DNA of 64,000 nucleotides from Francisella halioticida (GTDB lineage Bacteria; Pseudomonadota; Gammaproteobacteria; Francisellales; Francisellaceae): assembly GCF_002211785.1 (NCBI RefSeq), contig NZ_CP022132.1:620001-684000 (forward strand), read 5' to 3'. Below, in pieces: positions 17,917 through 27,093 of the stretch. The first letter of the stretch is position 1, and each line of letters starts with the position of its first letter. A program made the translations under genes and the position numbers. Below the pieces are notes generated by a model that saw only the letters and a program-made list of their open reading frames with translations, was not told the origin of the DNA and made no database searches.

Positions 17917-18513
17917 ATGAGCTTTTATTTATCTTTACTTCTATTTTGTGTTTCATCAACAGTTACACCTGGACCAAATAATCTGATGTTACTAATATCA
18001 TCAATTAAGTTTGGTATAAGAAGGACATTTTCTCATTATTTAGGGATATGTTTAGGGTTTCCTTTTATGGTGCTTGTTATAGGACTTGGTTTAGAGTCTA
18101 TCTTTGTGAACTATCCAAAATTGCATTTAGTCATAAAGATCATAGGCGCAATATATATGATTTGGTTAGCTTTGAAGATAATTTCATCATCAACCTATAG
18201 TGATGAAAAAAATAATAAGCCATTAAGTTTTAAGCAAGCAGCACTATTTCAATGGATAAATCCAAAAGCCTGGGTTATGGCTGTTGGAGTTATATCTACT
18301 TATACCGTAATTAGTGATAATATAAGCTTATCTTTTCAAGTAATTGTAATATCAATCATTTATATGATTGTTTCATTTTTTTGTACAGGTTTTTGGTTAT
18401 TTGGGGGCAATCTTGTAAAAAGGATTTTGAGTGATGAAAAGCATCTAAGAATATTTAACCTAGTTTTAGGTTTGCTGCTTATATTATCTATTGTAATGAT
18501 GATTTTTGAATAG
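17917..18513 (+). CDS. LysE/RhtB family amino-acid exporter
   Basis: A 198-residue inner-membrane protein with about six membrane segments and the LysE/RhtB N-terminal signature SSTVTPGPNNLMLL followed by FGIRRTFSHYLGICLGF. The middle has AALFQWINPKAWVMAVG, another marker of the family. Members export amino acids such as homoserine, threonine or lysine, but the substrate here cannot be told. It stands alone between rpmA and the convergent potI gene. Confidence 0.85.
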   Translation: MSFYLSLLLFCVSSTVTPGPNNLMLLISSIKFGIRRTFSHYLGICLGFPFMVLVIGLGLESIFVNYPKLHLVIKIIGAIYMIWLALKIISSSTYSDEKNNKPLSFKQAALFQWINPKAWVMAVGVISTYTVISDNISLSFQVIVISIIYMIVSFFCTGFWLFGGNLVKRILSDEKHLRIFNLVLGLLLILSIVMMIFE

Positions 18514-18530
18514 TTTTTATTTTTTATATA

Positions 18531-19334
18531 TTAGTTTTGCCTCTTTTGAAACCTCATTGATATAAACATACCTGCTAAGACACCTATTACAATTATACTA
18601 ATCATAATTGTTGCTAGAGCATTTATCTCAGGAGTAGGTCCATTTTTAACTGTAGAATAGATATACATAGGTAAAGTAGGATTATTACTTCCTGCAACAA
18701 ACTCTGTAACAACAAGATCATCAATAGATAAAGTGAATGTTAATAATATAGACGTGATAAGCGCTGGAATTAACTGAGGTATGGTAATAGCAAAAAAAGT
18801 TTTTATAGGTCCAGCACCTAGGTCTAAAGCTGCTTCTTCTAGAGAAATATCTACACTAGCTATTCTTGATTGCATGACTATTGTTACATATGCTGTACAC
18901 ATTGTTACATGGGCTATGACAACAGTGGTTGTTCCGCGTCCATGAGGCCAATCAATAAGATGCTGTAATGTTGAAAACATCAGTAATAGGGCTACACCAA
19001 GAATAATATCAGGTAAAACTAAAGGAGTTGCAACAAGACCATATAGAAATGTTCTAGATCTAAAAAACCTAAATCTAGTCATAGCGTATGCAACTATTGT
19101 TCCAAGTAATGTTGAGACGATAGAGGTAATAATGGCTATTTTTAAGCTAGTAAACGTTGCATTGATGATATCTTCATCATGTATTACTTCGTGATACCAG
19201 TTAAAAGTAAAACCACCCCATAGATTAATTATTTGCGAGTTGCTAAACGAGAAGATAACTAAGATTACAAGAGGTATATATAGAAATATTAAACCTAAAA
19301 TAAGCATAATATTGCTAAATGTAAATTTTTTCAT
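18531..19334 (-). CDS. potI: Putrescine/spermidine ABC transporter permease PotI/PotC
   Basis: A 267-residue membrane protein with six predicted membrane spans and the binding-protein-dependent transport signature (EAALDLGAGPIKTFFAITIPQLIPAL, quoted here only in part: EEAALDLGAGPIKTFF). It forms the membrane channel together with PotH. Its start is 13 bases after the potH stop. The periplasmic binding protein (PotF/PotD) is not in the window, so the substrate assignment rests on similarity of the ATPase and permeases to PotGHI. Confidence 0.85.
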   Translation of the reverse strand: MKKFTFSNIMLILGLIFLYIPLVILVIFSFSNSQIINLWGGFTFNWYHEVIHDEDIINATFTSLKIAIITSIVSTLLGTIVAYAMTRFRFFRSRTFLYGLVATPLVLPDIILGVALLLMFSTLQHLIDWPHGRGTTTVVIAHVTMCTAYVTIVMQSRIASVDISLEEAALDLGAGPIKTFFAITIPQLIPALITSILLTFTLSIDDLVVTEFVAGSNNPTLPMYIYSTVKNGPTPEINALATIMISIIVIGVLAGMFISMRFQKRQN

Positions 19335-19347
19335 TGCTTATTCTCCT

Positions 19348-20229
19348 CTATACAAAAGTTCTTTTTGTTTGGATACGTTGCATCCATAAGATAGGTAGCA
19401 CCAAAACAACTATCAATATTACAGATATTGCCGCAGCCATTCCCCAATTATTGGATGTGAAGAATTCTTCCCAAATGACATTACCAATCATTAAGGAGTT
19501 CATACCCCCCATAATTTGAGGTACAACAACTTCACCAATTGCAGGGATAAATATTAATAAGCTTCCAGCAATTAGCCCTGGCATAGATAAAGGTACAGTT
19601 ATTTTAAAGAATGAGTTAATCGGCTTAGATTCTAAATCCTCAGCTGCATCATAAAGACAAGGATCAATTTTTATTAAAGTGCTATATAGCGGCAATATTA
19701 AAAATGGTAAGTAACAGTAAACCATACCTAAATACATTGAAAAATCATTATAAAGTAAAGCCATACTAGGTAAACCTAAACTCATTAAAAATTCATTTAA
19801 ACCATGATTGCCAAGTAGAGTTACCCATGCATAAGTTCTAAGTAGAAAAGAAGTCCAATAAGGTATAACTATCAGTATTAGGAAGAAAAGCTGTGTATTT
19901 TTTTTCGCCCTTGATAAAGCCAATGCCATAGGGTAACCAATTAAAATACATAAAGCTGTTGTTATAAAGGCAACTTTAAAAGAGTTGAGCAAAGATATAA
20001 ATACTAGATTATAGTGTACTAGCTCAATATAGTTACTCAGATAGAGTGTAAAATGTAGGGTTGCTTGCTTATATGCTAATAATGAAGTTACTGGAGGGGT
20101 TCCATCAGCAGGTAAGGTAAAGCTCATACCAACTACAAATAAAAATGGGATAAGCAAAAATACTGCAAACCATACAAAAGGTATTAGATAGACTAGTATA
20201 TGTCTAAAGCTTTTTTCTAAGTTTTGCAT
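19348..20229 (-). CDS. potH: Putrescine/spermidine ABC transporter permease PotH/PotB
   Basis: A permease of 293 residues when started at the ATG at 20229 (MQNLEKSFRHILVYLIPF). That ATG shares its first base with the potG stop (TAATG), a coupling arrangement, so a longer start 12 codons upstream is not preferred. It has six membrane spans and the EAA-loop YDAAEDLESKPINSFFKITV that docks onto the ATPase. Together with PotI it forms the heteromeric channel for polyamine import. The 3-gene order ATPase-permease-permease is the same as in E. coli potGHI. Confidence 0.86.
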   Translation of the reverse strand: MQNLEKSFRHILVYLIPFVWFAVFLLIPFLFVVGMSFTLPADGTPPVTSLLAYKQATLHFTLYLSNYIELVHYNLVFISLLNSFKVAFITTALCILIGYPMALALSRAKKNTQLFFLILIVIPYWTSFLLRTYAWVTLLGNHGLNEFLMSLGLPSMALLYNDFSMYLGMVYCYLPFLILPLYSTLIKIDPCLYDAAEDLESKPINSFFKITVPLSMPGLIAGSLLIFIPAIGEVVVPQIMGGMNSLMIGNVIWEEFFTSNNWGMAAAISVILIVVLVLPILWMQRIQTKRTFV

Positions 20230-21350
20230 TATGAGTATAACACCATAATATTTTGTGATTCCCAAGTAAGGTATACTTCGTCATCCCAAGACGGGTGATC
20301 AGCATTTCTTTCTATATTAAAATCAGTAGATTTTACTATATAACCGTTTGTAGTTCTTACATGATAAGTAGACAAACCTCCCATATAAGCAATATCTTCA
20401 ACTGTTCCCTTAATACAATTTACAGGATTTTGAGGATCATAGTCATTAGGTTTTTCTTTATTTATAACTATCTTTTCTGGTCTTAATCCAACCCAAATTT
20501 CTTGATCTTCTATGGCTTCAATATTTCTGCGTAATACAAAAGATGTACCAGCTTGTTCAGAAGTTATAACACTGCGAGTCCTATCTACTTCTTCTACTCG
20601 ACCTTCAAAAATTGTACTTTTGCCAATAAAATTAGCAACAAATTTACTTTTTGGAAATTCATATATCTCAGAGGGTGTACTAACTTGTTCTAGCCATCCT
20701 TCAGACATAATACCTATTCTAGTAGACATTGTCATAGCTTCTTCTTGATCATGAGTCACCATTATAAAAGTGCTTCCAGTTTGCTCTTGGATATCAACAA
20801 GTTCAAATTGCATTTGATCACGGAGGTTCTTATCTAAGGCTGATAACGGTTCATCAAGTAGTATTAACTTGGGCCTTTTTGCTAAACATCTTGCTAAGGC
20901 AACACGTTGGCGTTGGCCACCAGATAGTTGATGTGGCTTTCTTTTGGATAAGTGATCCATTTTTATAATTTTAAGCGCTCTATCAGTAGCTTTTTCAATA
21001 TCTTCTTTATTTAAAGATTTTTCTTGTTTAAGTCCAAACATAATGTTTTGTTTTATATTCATATGAGGAAATAACGCATATGACTGAAACATCATGTTTA
21101 TAGGTCTTTTATATGGTGGAGTATTTGACATATCCACACCATCAATAATAATTTTACCATCAGTTGGTTTTTCAAAACCTGCTAACATTCTTAGAAGAGT
21201 ACTTTTACCGCTACCTGAACCTCCAAGTAGCGAAAAAAACTCCTTTGGGTAAACCTCCAGGTTGACTGAGTCAACAGCTAGATGCCCATCGTCAAATTGT
21301 TTAGATAGGTTTTTTATAGAAACCAAAGGTTTTTTGGAAGATCTTTGCAT
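20229..21350 (-). CDS. potG: Polyamine ABC transporter ATP-binding protein PotG
   Basis: The ATPase of a polyamine importer, 373 residues. Walker A is GGSGSGKST, the ABC signature is LSGGQRQRVALARCLA, and Walker B is LILLDEPLSALD. PPYKRPINMMFQSYALFPHM in the helical part is particularly like PotG, as is the C-terminal regulatory (TOBE) domain that closes with SWDDEVYLTWES. For this reason PotG is preferred over PotA. It is the first gene of the potGHI run, and a long inverted repeat lies about 20 bases upstream of its start. Confidence 0.88.
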   Translation of the reverse strand: MQRSSKKPLVSIKNLSKQFDDGHLAVDSVNLEVYPKEFFSLLGGSGSGKSTLLRMLAGFEKPTDGKIIIDGVDMSNTPPYKRPINMMFQSYALFPHMNIKQNIMFGLKQEKSLNKEDIEKATDRALKIIKMDHLSKRKPHQLSGGQRQRVALARCLAKRPKLILLDEPLSALDKNLRDQMQFELVDIQEQTGSTFIMVTHDQEEAMTMSTRIGIMSEGWLEQVSTPSEIYEFPKSKFVANFIGKSTIFEGRVEEVDRTRSVITSEQAGTSFVLRRNIEAIEDQEIWVGLRPEKIVINKEKPNDYDPQNPVNCIKGTVEDIAYMGGLSTYHVRTTNGYIVKSTDFNIERNADHPSWDDEVYLTWESQNIMVLYS

Positions 21351-21370
21351 CTTTAGATTCTATAGTTTGA

Positions 21371-21439
21371 TAAGAATGCTTAATAATAAGCAATTTTTTA
21401 ATAGAAAAAAAGTGAAATCTTATTAGTTAAGTATTCTTA
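21371..21439. repeat. Imperfect inverted repeat upstream of potG
   Basis: The arms TAAGAATGCTTAATAATAAG (21371-21390) and its near-complement at 21419-21439 match over about 20 positions with one mismatch and one extra base, around a 28-base AT loop. It lies in the 295-base divergent spacer between potG and the carotenoid-oxygenase gene, 21 bases before the potG start codon. It could form a strong stem in the potG leader, or be a bidirectional terminator or an operator; the sequence alone does not decide. The rest of the spacer is featureless AT-rich DNA. Confidence 0.5.
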
Positions 21440-21645
21440 TTACTATAAGTTGGCAGAAATTTTATACACTATTAATAGATTTAGAGTATTGTAGAAGTAA
21501 GAAGTTCAAAAATAAATTAACAATCTATAAGACTTAAATATTTATACGTTTAATACTTGATTTATAGCTATTTTCTTAATAGTTTCAAATGTTATTTAAG
21601 TAAATAAAGTATAATAAATATAACTATGTTTGTTTATGAGCGGCT

Positions 21646-23046
21646 GTGAGTAAATTATCTGCAACTTTTACTAGTGTTGATCAAGAGTTTTCAAGCTATA
21701 TATTAAAATCTGAAATATCGAACTTACCAAATTGGTTTGATGGACAGATTTTAAGAGTTGGTCCTGCTAAGTTTGAATATGGAAAAATAAAATTAAATCA
21801 TTGGTTCGATGGTTTAGCAATGCTGTATAGTTTTTATAAAGAAGGCAACAATATTTACTTTTCAAACAAGTTCTTAGAATCACAACAATATTTTGCCTCA
21901 AAAAAAGGACGAATGAAGTATGATGAATTTGGCACGATGGTTCCTTCTAAATTTAGTAGAATAGCTACTATAATAAAGATAATTTTAGGCTCAAAAGCTG
22001 AGAAACCAAGTTTAAATGTCAATATTCTTAAGTTTGATAATAAACTATTGGCTACTAGTGAAGTTACTACAATGCTTGAATTTGATAACAAAAGTCTTCA
22101 AACATTAGATGAATTTAAGTTTAATGATAATCTTAAAGGACAATTTAGCTGTGCGCATCCTCAGTTTGACCCAACTACTAAGGAGCAATTTAATTTTGTC
22201 ATTGATATATCAAGAGATTGTAAATATAGCATTTATAAAGTTTCTAAAGATAGTTGTCAAAGACAAGAGCTTTATAAATTTTCTAATCAGCAATTTATTT
22301 ATAATCATACTTTATTTTTAACAGAAAGCTATGTTGTATTATATTTAGGACCATTAAGAGCAAAACCAGTAGAATTTTTGTCTAAACCAATTTCAGAAGT
22401 TATATCACACGATAGTAATGCAAAGTGTCAATTACTAGTAGTAAATAGAAATACACTGAAAACTAAATTTATTGACGCTCCTAGTTTTGTTATGTTACAT
22501 ACGGCAAACTCTTTTGAAAAAGATCAAAAAATTCATCTAGATTTTATAGAGTATACAAATAATTTAGAACCTTATAAAAAGTTCTATTTTGAGAATATAT
22601 ATAATGATGATTGTACGCTTGAAACGCAAGTTAGTAGGATAGTTATAGATCTTGATTACGATCGTGTAGATAAAGTAGTACTAAGTGATAAAAATGTTGA
22701 GTTTCCTAGGATTAATCAAAAATTATTAACTAAAGATTATCAATTTATATATTTAGCTAATCGCACAGATCAAGCAGAGTTTTTTAATAGCGTAGTAAAA
22801 ATAGATTTATATAATAATAGTATTCTTGAATATAAGTTTGGCCAGGACTATGTTTCAGAACCAATTTTTATAGCAAATCCTAGGGCTGAAAATGAAGATG
22901 ATGGTTTAATTTTTATTAATGTAATTGATAGTAGTAAAAAGCTTAGTTATATTGTTTACCTAAATGCAAGTGATTTAGGTTTAATATATAAGGCATATTT
23001 ACCAATCCAAATACCTCCAGCATTACATGTAATTTATTTAAAATAG
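21646..23046 (+). CDS. Carotenoid oxygenase (RPE65/CCD family) homologue
   Basis: A 466-residue protein of the iron-dependent carotenoid cleavage family. The four iron-binding histidines have plausible counterparts: H171 in FSCAHPQFD, H221 in YNHTLFLTESYVV, H285 in FVMLHTANSFE, and H461 in PPALHVIYLK near the end. N-terminal LPNWFDGQILRVGPAKFEYG and HWFDGLAMLYSF are classic family motifs. The start is a GTG without a clear ribosome-binding site. Members cleave carotenoids, apocarotenoids or stilbenes, but no carotenoid synthesis gene is seen here, so the substrate is unknown and may be host-derived. The next gene is a phosphatase 8 bases downstream. Confidence 0.85.
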   Translation: MSKLSATFTSVDQEFSSYILKSEISNLPNWFDGQILRVGPAKFEYGKIKLNHWFDGLAMLYSFYKEGNNIYFSNKFLESQQYFASKKGRMKYDEFGTMVPSKFSRIATIIKIILGSKAEKPSLNVNILKFDNKLLATSEVTTMLEFDNKSLQTLDEFKFNDNLKGQFSCAHPQFDPTTKEQFNFVIDISRDCKYSIYKVSKDSCQRQELYKFSNQQFIYNHTLFLTESYVVLYLGPLRAKPVEFLSKPISEVISHDSNAKCQLLVVNRNTLKTKFIDAPSFVMLHTANSFEKDQKIHLDFIEYTNNLEPYKKFYFENIYNDDCTLETQVSRIVIDLDYDRVDKVVLSDKNVEFPRINQKLLTKDYQFIYLANRTDQAEFFNSVVKIDLYNNSILEYKFGQDYVSEPIFIANPRAENEDDGLIFINVIDSSKKLSYIVYLNASDLGLIYKAYLPIQIPPALHVIYLK

Positions 23047-23054
23047 AAACTTTT

Positions 23055-23705
23055 ATGAAAAATATAATATTTGATTTTGATTCGACTTTAATTAAAAAAG
23101 AATCATTGGAGCTTATTTTAGAATCTGCATTGAAAGATTCTCCAGGAAAAATAGTAGAAATTGAAAAAATAACAAATTTAGGAATGCAAGGAGATCTTGA
23201 TTTTAGAGAGTCTTTAGAAAGGCGCCTGGCTATAGCAAGCCCAACTAAACAGAGTATAAAAGATTTTGCTGATAAATACTGCCCAAATATATTAACAGAT
23301 GGGATATTAGAATTAGTTAAAGAACTAAAAAATAAAGCTTATCAGATTTGGATTTTTAGTGGAGGGTTGACAGAAAGTGTTGAGCCTTTTGCTGATTATT
23401 TAGGAGTTCCTCAACAGAATATTTTTGCGGTTAATATAACCTGGGATAGTAATGGTAATTTTGTATCTCTTGATAATTTTAATGGTGCTTGTGATTCTAA
23501 GTTAAAAGCATTTGAAAAAACTAAAGCCTTAATTGGTAGAGAAGTTATTGCAGTAGGTGATGGTTATACTGATTATCAATTATATGAGGCTGGTTTTGCT
23601 AATAAATTTATAGCATATACAGAGCATGTATCTAGGCAAAAAGTTATCGAGGTTGCTGATAATATAGCTAAAGATATTAACCAGTTAAAAAGCTTAATTT
23701 TCTAA
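23055..23705 (+). CDS. HAD-superfamily phosphatase, SerB-like
   Basis: 216 residues with HAD motif I at the N terminus (IIFDFDSTL), motif II in WIFSGGLTESVEPFADYLG and motif III/IV in EVIAVGDGYTDYQLYEAGF. The helical cap inserted after motif I resembles phosphoserine phosphatase (SerB) and related enzymes, and the function could be serine synthesis together with SerA at 1321. A different phosphomonoester is equally possible. It follows the carotenoid oxygenase by 8 bases and converges with the TerC-like gene, overlapping by 12. Confidence 0.75.
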   Translation: MKNIIFDFDSTLIKKESLELILESALKDSPGKIVEIEKITNLGMQGDLDFRESLERRLAIASPTKQSIKDFADKYCPNILTDGILELVKELKNKAYQIWIFSGGLTESVEPFADYLGVPQQNIFAVNITWDSNGNFVSLDNFNGACDSKLKAFEKTKALIGREVIAVGDGYTDYQLYEAGFANKFIAYTEHVSRQKVIEVADNIAKDINQLKSLIF

Positions 23706-24716
23706 GTTTTTGTTAGTTATAGCTGAGTGTATAAACGATATTGCTAGTATCAAAATACCTATAGAACCACTAAACCATTCTGGAATATGAATAAATATTT
23801 TCAATAGTAATATTGCTGCTAAGAAACCAATTGCATAATGAGCCCCGTGTTCTAGGTAGATGTATTTAGCTAATGTTTTCTTCTCAACAAAGAGTATAGT
23901 TAAAGACCTAACAAACATGGCACCAATACCTAGACCTATCATTATTATTATGATATTTGTAGTAATTGCAAACGCGCCAACTACACCATCGAAACTAAAA
24001 GAAGCATCAATTATTTCTAGATAGATGAAACCCATTAAACCATTACGAGCTATATCTAAGGTATCAATTTTAGCTGAATCAAAAAATGAATTAAGTAGTC
24101 CTAAGCTTTCGTGAACTATTATTCCTAAAAGGTATGCTAGAGCTAACTCACCTTGGTAAGTAGGATTTGTGAGATAAACTACAATAAAGCCAATAACTAT
24201 AGCAAAAAAAATATAACCTCCGTTGTATTCACGAATTTTTCTGATTAATTTATTATTTTCAACTAGAGGAATCCAGTGGTAACCATCATTTTCACTAAGG
24301 AAAAAGTTTAAAAACACCATGAGTAAAAAACTACCACCAAAACTACATATATATGGCATAGAGTATTCTAGTATTTCCTGATATTTCTCAGGATTATTTA
24401 AGGCAAGATGTATGACATCTATAAAGTTAGTACCACTAGTTAGTTTTACTAATAAAATTGGGAATACTAGACGCATACCAAATACAGCTATAGGTAGTCC
24501 CACATAAATAAATATTTTTTGCCATTTTTTAGGCATCTGTCGAAGAACTTTAGCGTTTATAATAGCGTTGTCGAAACTTAGAGATATTTCTAGTGCTGCT
24601 AAAATTAATATAGTATATGTTGTTGCTAGTGGTATTGATGGATATAGGTATTCTCCAAGAACTATTCCTATGGCAGTTACTATAATTGATCCGTAAAAAT
24701 ATTTTAGATTTTTCAA
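23694..24716 (-). CDS. TerC-like/DUF475 integral membrane protein
   Basis: A 340-residue protein with eight or more hydrophobic segments. The signature AALEISLSFDNAIINAKVL and the later DASFSFDGVVGAFAIT each contain the S/D-F-D-N/G pattern with acidic residues in the membrane that marks the TerC/DUF475 group. These proteins are linked to metal (Mn or other cation) efflux and metalation of exported enzymes in other bacteria, and to tellurite resistance by name only. The gene stands alone on the minus strand. Confidence 0.8.
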   Translation of the reverse strand: MKNLKYFYGSIIVTAIGIVLGEYLYPSIPLATTYTILILAALEISLSFDNAIINAKVLRQMPKKWQKIFIYVGLPIAVFGMRLVFPILLVKLTSGTNFIDVIHLALNNPEKYQEILEYSMPYICSFGGSFLLMVFLNFFLSENDGYHWIPLVENNKLIRKIREYNGGYIFFAIVIGFIVVYLTNPTYQGELALAYLLGIIVHESLGLLNSFFDSAKIDTLDIARNGLMGFIYLEIIDASFSFDGVVGAFAITTNIIIIMIGLGIGAMFVRSLTILFVEKKTLAKYIYLEHGAHYAIGFLAAILLLKIFIHIPEWFSGSIGILILAISFIHSAITNKNLEN

Positions 24717-24797
24717 AGCATCTTAGTTCTTATATTTTGTAACGGGTAGATTTTACCATATAATAGTCTATTAATTGATATTTTAAGTTTAAATAGC

Positions 24798-25190
24798 ATG
24801 TCGGTAGCATTATATACAATAATTTTTTTAGCAATATGTTTTTTTGCGTGGCGGAATTTTATGAAAAATAAAGAGTATGCAGTAGGTGTGGCTGAACGTT
24901 CGTCACAAAAACATAATTTAGATTTGCTCGATGATACTGTGTGTTTGCGTAAAATTACTATGAAATTTGAGAATAAAAAAATAGTTTTTTATAGAGTGTA
25001 TTCATTTGACTATAATACAGTAATCTCTAATGAGAGATATAGAGGATATATAGTTATAAAAAATGGTAGACTTGATGATCTTGTTATATCTGATTTTGAA
25101 AAAGCAGATATTGTTAAAGAAAATATTCTATCAGAACAAGAAGATTCATCACAAAAATCAGCAAACAATATTATAGATTTTGATAATTAG
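24798..25190 (+). CDS. DUF3301 family protein
   Basis: 130 residues. A single N-terminal hydrophobic helix (ALYTIIFLAICFFAWRNF) anchors it in the inner membrane. The rest has the DUF3301 core: LLDDTVCLRKITMKFENK followed by FYRVYSFDYNTV and a GYIVIKNGRL strand. The tail is Ser/Glu rich. Function is unknown. It is followed 8 bases later by a GST-like gene and then alr, probably one transcript. Confidence 0.75.
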   Translation: MSVALYTIIFLAICFFAWRNFMKNKEYAVGVAERSSQKHNLDLLDDTVCLRKITMKFENKKIVFYRVYSFDYNTVISNERYRGYIVIKNGRLDDLVISDFEKADIVKENILSEQEDSSQKSANNIIDFDN

Positions 25191-25198
25191 GGACATAT

Positions 25199-25900
25199 AT
25201 GATTCATTTACACCAGTTACCTCCTTTAAAAGATAGAGGCTATAGTTGTAGCCCTTTCTGTTTAAAATTAGAGCTTTATTTTAAGGCTATGGATATTAGT
25301 TACAAGAATCATTTTAACTTAGAGTTTAATAAGTCTCCAACAGGCAAAATGCCTTATATAGAAACTATGGGTAAGAAGTTTGCTGATAGTAATCTTATAA
25401 TTAAAATGCTTGAGCAACAAAGCCAAACCAGCATAGATAGTCATTTGGACTCACAGCAAAAAGCTATTTCAACAGCTTTTATTAGGCTTTGTGAAGATAG
25501 TCTATATTGGGTTGGGATATATGGGCGCTGGGCTGATAAAAATAACGTTATTTGGAAAAAAGATTTTATAGAATCAACAAGTTTACCTAAAGCAATGGCT
25601 AATATTGTATATCCTGTAGCAAAAAGAAATATTTTACGTCAATTAAAAGCTGCTGGTGTGGTTAATCTAACTAATGATGAAATCTACTCTAGAGCAGAAG
25701 AGAACCTAAGAGCAATAGCTGACTTTATAAATGATAGAAAATATTCTTTTAACGATCAAATATCTTTACTAGATCTAGTTATTTTTAGTTTTGTTATTAT
25801 GATGTATGATGGTAGCTGTGGAAAACGTTTACAAAACCTTCTTGTGAATACGGGACTGACTAATTTTATACATAATATACAGCAGATATTTATACTTTAG
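25199..25900 (+). CDS. Glutathione S-transferase-like (Fax/metaxin-type) protein
   Basis: 233 residues. The N-terminal part is thioredoxin-like with YSCSPFCLKLELYFKAMDI in the active-site position and GKMPYIETMGKKFADSNLII holding the conserved cis-proline and acidic Ser motif. The C-terminal helical domain ends with NDQISLLDLVIFSFV, typical of the GST-C fold in metaxin and failed-axon-connection relatives. Whether it binds glutathione or acts enzymatically is unknown. It lies 8 bases after the DUF3301 gene and 10 bases before alr. Confidence 0.72.
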   Translation: MIHLHQLPPLKDRGYSCSPFCLKLELYFKAMDISYKNHFNLEFNKSPTGKMPYIETMGKKFADSNLIIKMLEQQSQTSIDSHLDSQQKAISTAFIRLCEDSLYWVGIYGRWADKNNVIWKKDFIESTSLPKAMANIVYPVAKRNILRQLKAAGVVNLTNDEIYSRAEENLRAIADFINDRKYSFNDQISLLDLVIFSFVIMMYDGSCGKRLQNLLVNTGLTNFIHNIQQIFIL

Positions 25901-25910
25901 GTGATCTTTC

Positions 25911-27014
25911 ATGGATATAAACTTTCTTGAGTTAGATATAGCTATATTAAGAAGCAATATTTCTACAATAAAAGCATATTCACAATCAAAGTTATGCCTA
26001 CCTGTTAAAGCTAATGCCTATGGTCATGATTTACAGCTTGTGGTGAAAAATACTAAAGATATTGTTGATTTTTATGCTACTGCATGTGCAAGTGAGGCAC
26101 TTGATGTTTATAAGAGCTCTTCAAATAAACCTATATTGATTTTTGGGGTTATTGAAACTCTTTACATTAAGAGGTTAATAGATCGAGAAATTAGAATTAG
26201 TGTACATCGTTTTAAAGATATTGATAAAATAGAACATTATTCAAGGCAGAGTTCTAAAAAAGCCAAAATTCATATTTTTGTTAATACTGGTATGAATATG
26301 TTAGGTATTAATTGTGAGCATGTTGCGGATATAGTAGAAAAAGCCCAAAGATCTAAATACATAGATCTTGAGGGGGTGTATAGCCATTTAGCATGTGCAG
26401 ATGAAAAAAATAATTCATTTAACCAATTCCAGATAGAAAAGTTCAGAAAAATACAAGAGTTTGTAAAGTCTTTAAATAGCCAAACAATATGTCATCTAGC
26501 AAATTCTTATGGTTGTATAGGGCAAAAGGATATCATCTTTGATATGGTTAGACCAGGAATATTGAGTTATGGATTTTTGCCAGATTTTAATGTCGATGAG
26601 CAGTTAAAGGTCATACGACCAGTAGCTAGGTTAGTTACAAAAATAGTAAAACTAATAAAGTTAGATGAGATGCCTGAGGTTGGATATTCTATATGTTATA
26701 TTGGTAAAAAAAGTGAGTATATAGCTATACTGCCAGTTGGTTATGGAGATGGTTTTCCTCGAGAATTAGGAAATAAAGGGGTTGTCTATGCCCAAGGTAA
26801 AAGTTATCCAATAGTAGGTAGAATAAATATGGATGCTTTAGCAGTATCTTTAGGCAATAATGAGCTAGGCTTAAAAGCTGATGATAAGGTAGAACTTATA
26901 TCAAATAGACCTGAGAGAAAAAATAGTGCCAAAGCGTTGGCTAAAAAATTACAAACAATAGAATATGACATTATCACAACCTTAAATCAAAGAATTATTA
27001 GAAAGGAAACATAG
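25911..27014 (+). CDS. alr: Alanine racemase
   Basis: PLP enzyme interconverting L- and D-alanine, supplying D-Ala for peptidoglycan. 367 residues. PLP attaches to K33 in LPVKANAYGHD. The second catalytic residue, a tyrosine from the other subunit, is in PEVGYSICYIGK. GVYSHLACADE and DMVRPGILSYGF are further family motifs, as is RINMDALAVSLG. It is the last gene of the DUF3301-GST-alr run. Confidence 0.93.
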   Translation: MDINFLELDIAILRSNISTIKAYSQSKLCLPVKANAYGHDLQLVVKNTKDIVDFYATACASEALDVYKSSSNKPILIFGVIETLYIKRLIDREIRISVHRFKDIDKIEHYSRQSSKKAKIHIFVNTGMNMLGINCEHVADIVEKAQRSKYIDLEGVYSHLACADEKNNSFNQFQIEKFRKIQEFVKSLNSQTICHLANSYGCIGQKDIIFDMVRPGILSYGFLPDFNVDEQLKVIRPVARLVTKIVKLIKLDEMPEVGYSICYIGKKSEYIAILPVGYGDGFPRELGNKGVVYAQGKSYPIVGRINMDALAVSLGNNELGLKADDKVELISNRPERKNSAKALAKKLQTIEYDIITTLNQRIIRKET

Positions 27015-27093
27015 ATCCAAATTATTATAAAACTTTACTTTTGGCTTTTCAGGACATAAACTGAAAGTATAGCGCAAAAAAATATCTTTTTTT

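Noticed and set aside
27015-27093. Small hairpin (TTTCAG/CTGAAA) with A/T runs as an alr terminator
   Set aside because: Six weak base pairs and no uninterrupted T-run directly after the stem; not enough to call a terminator.
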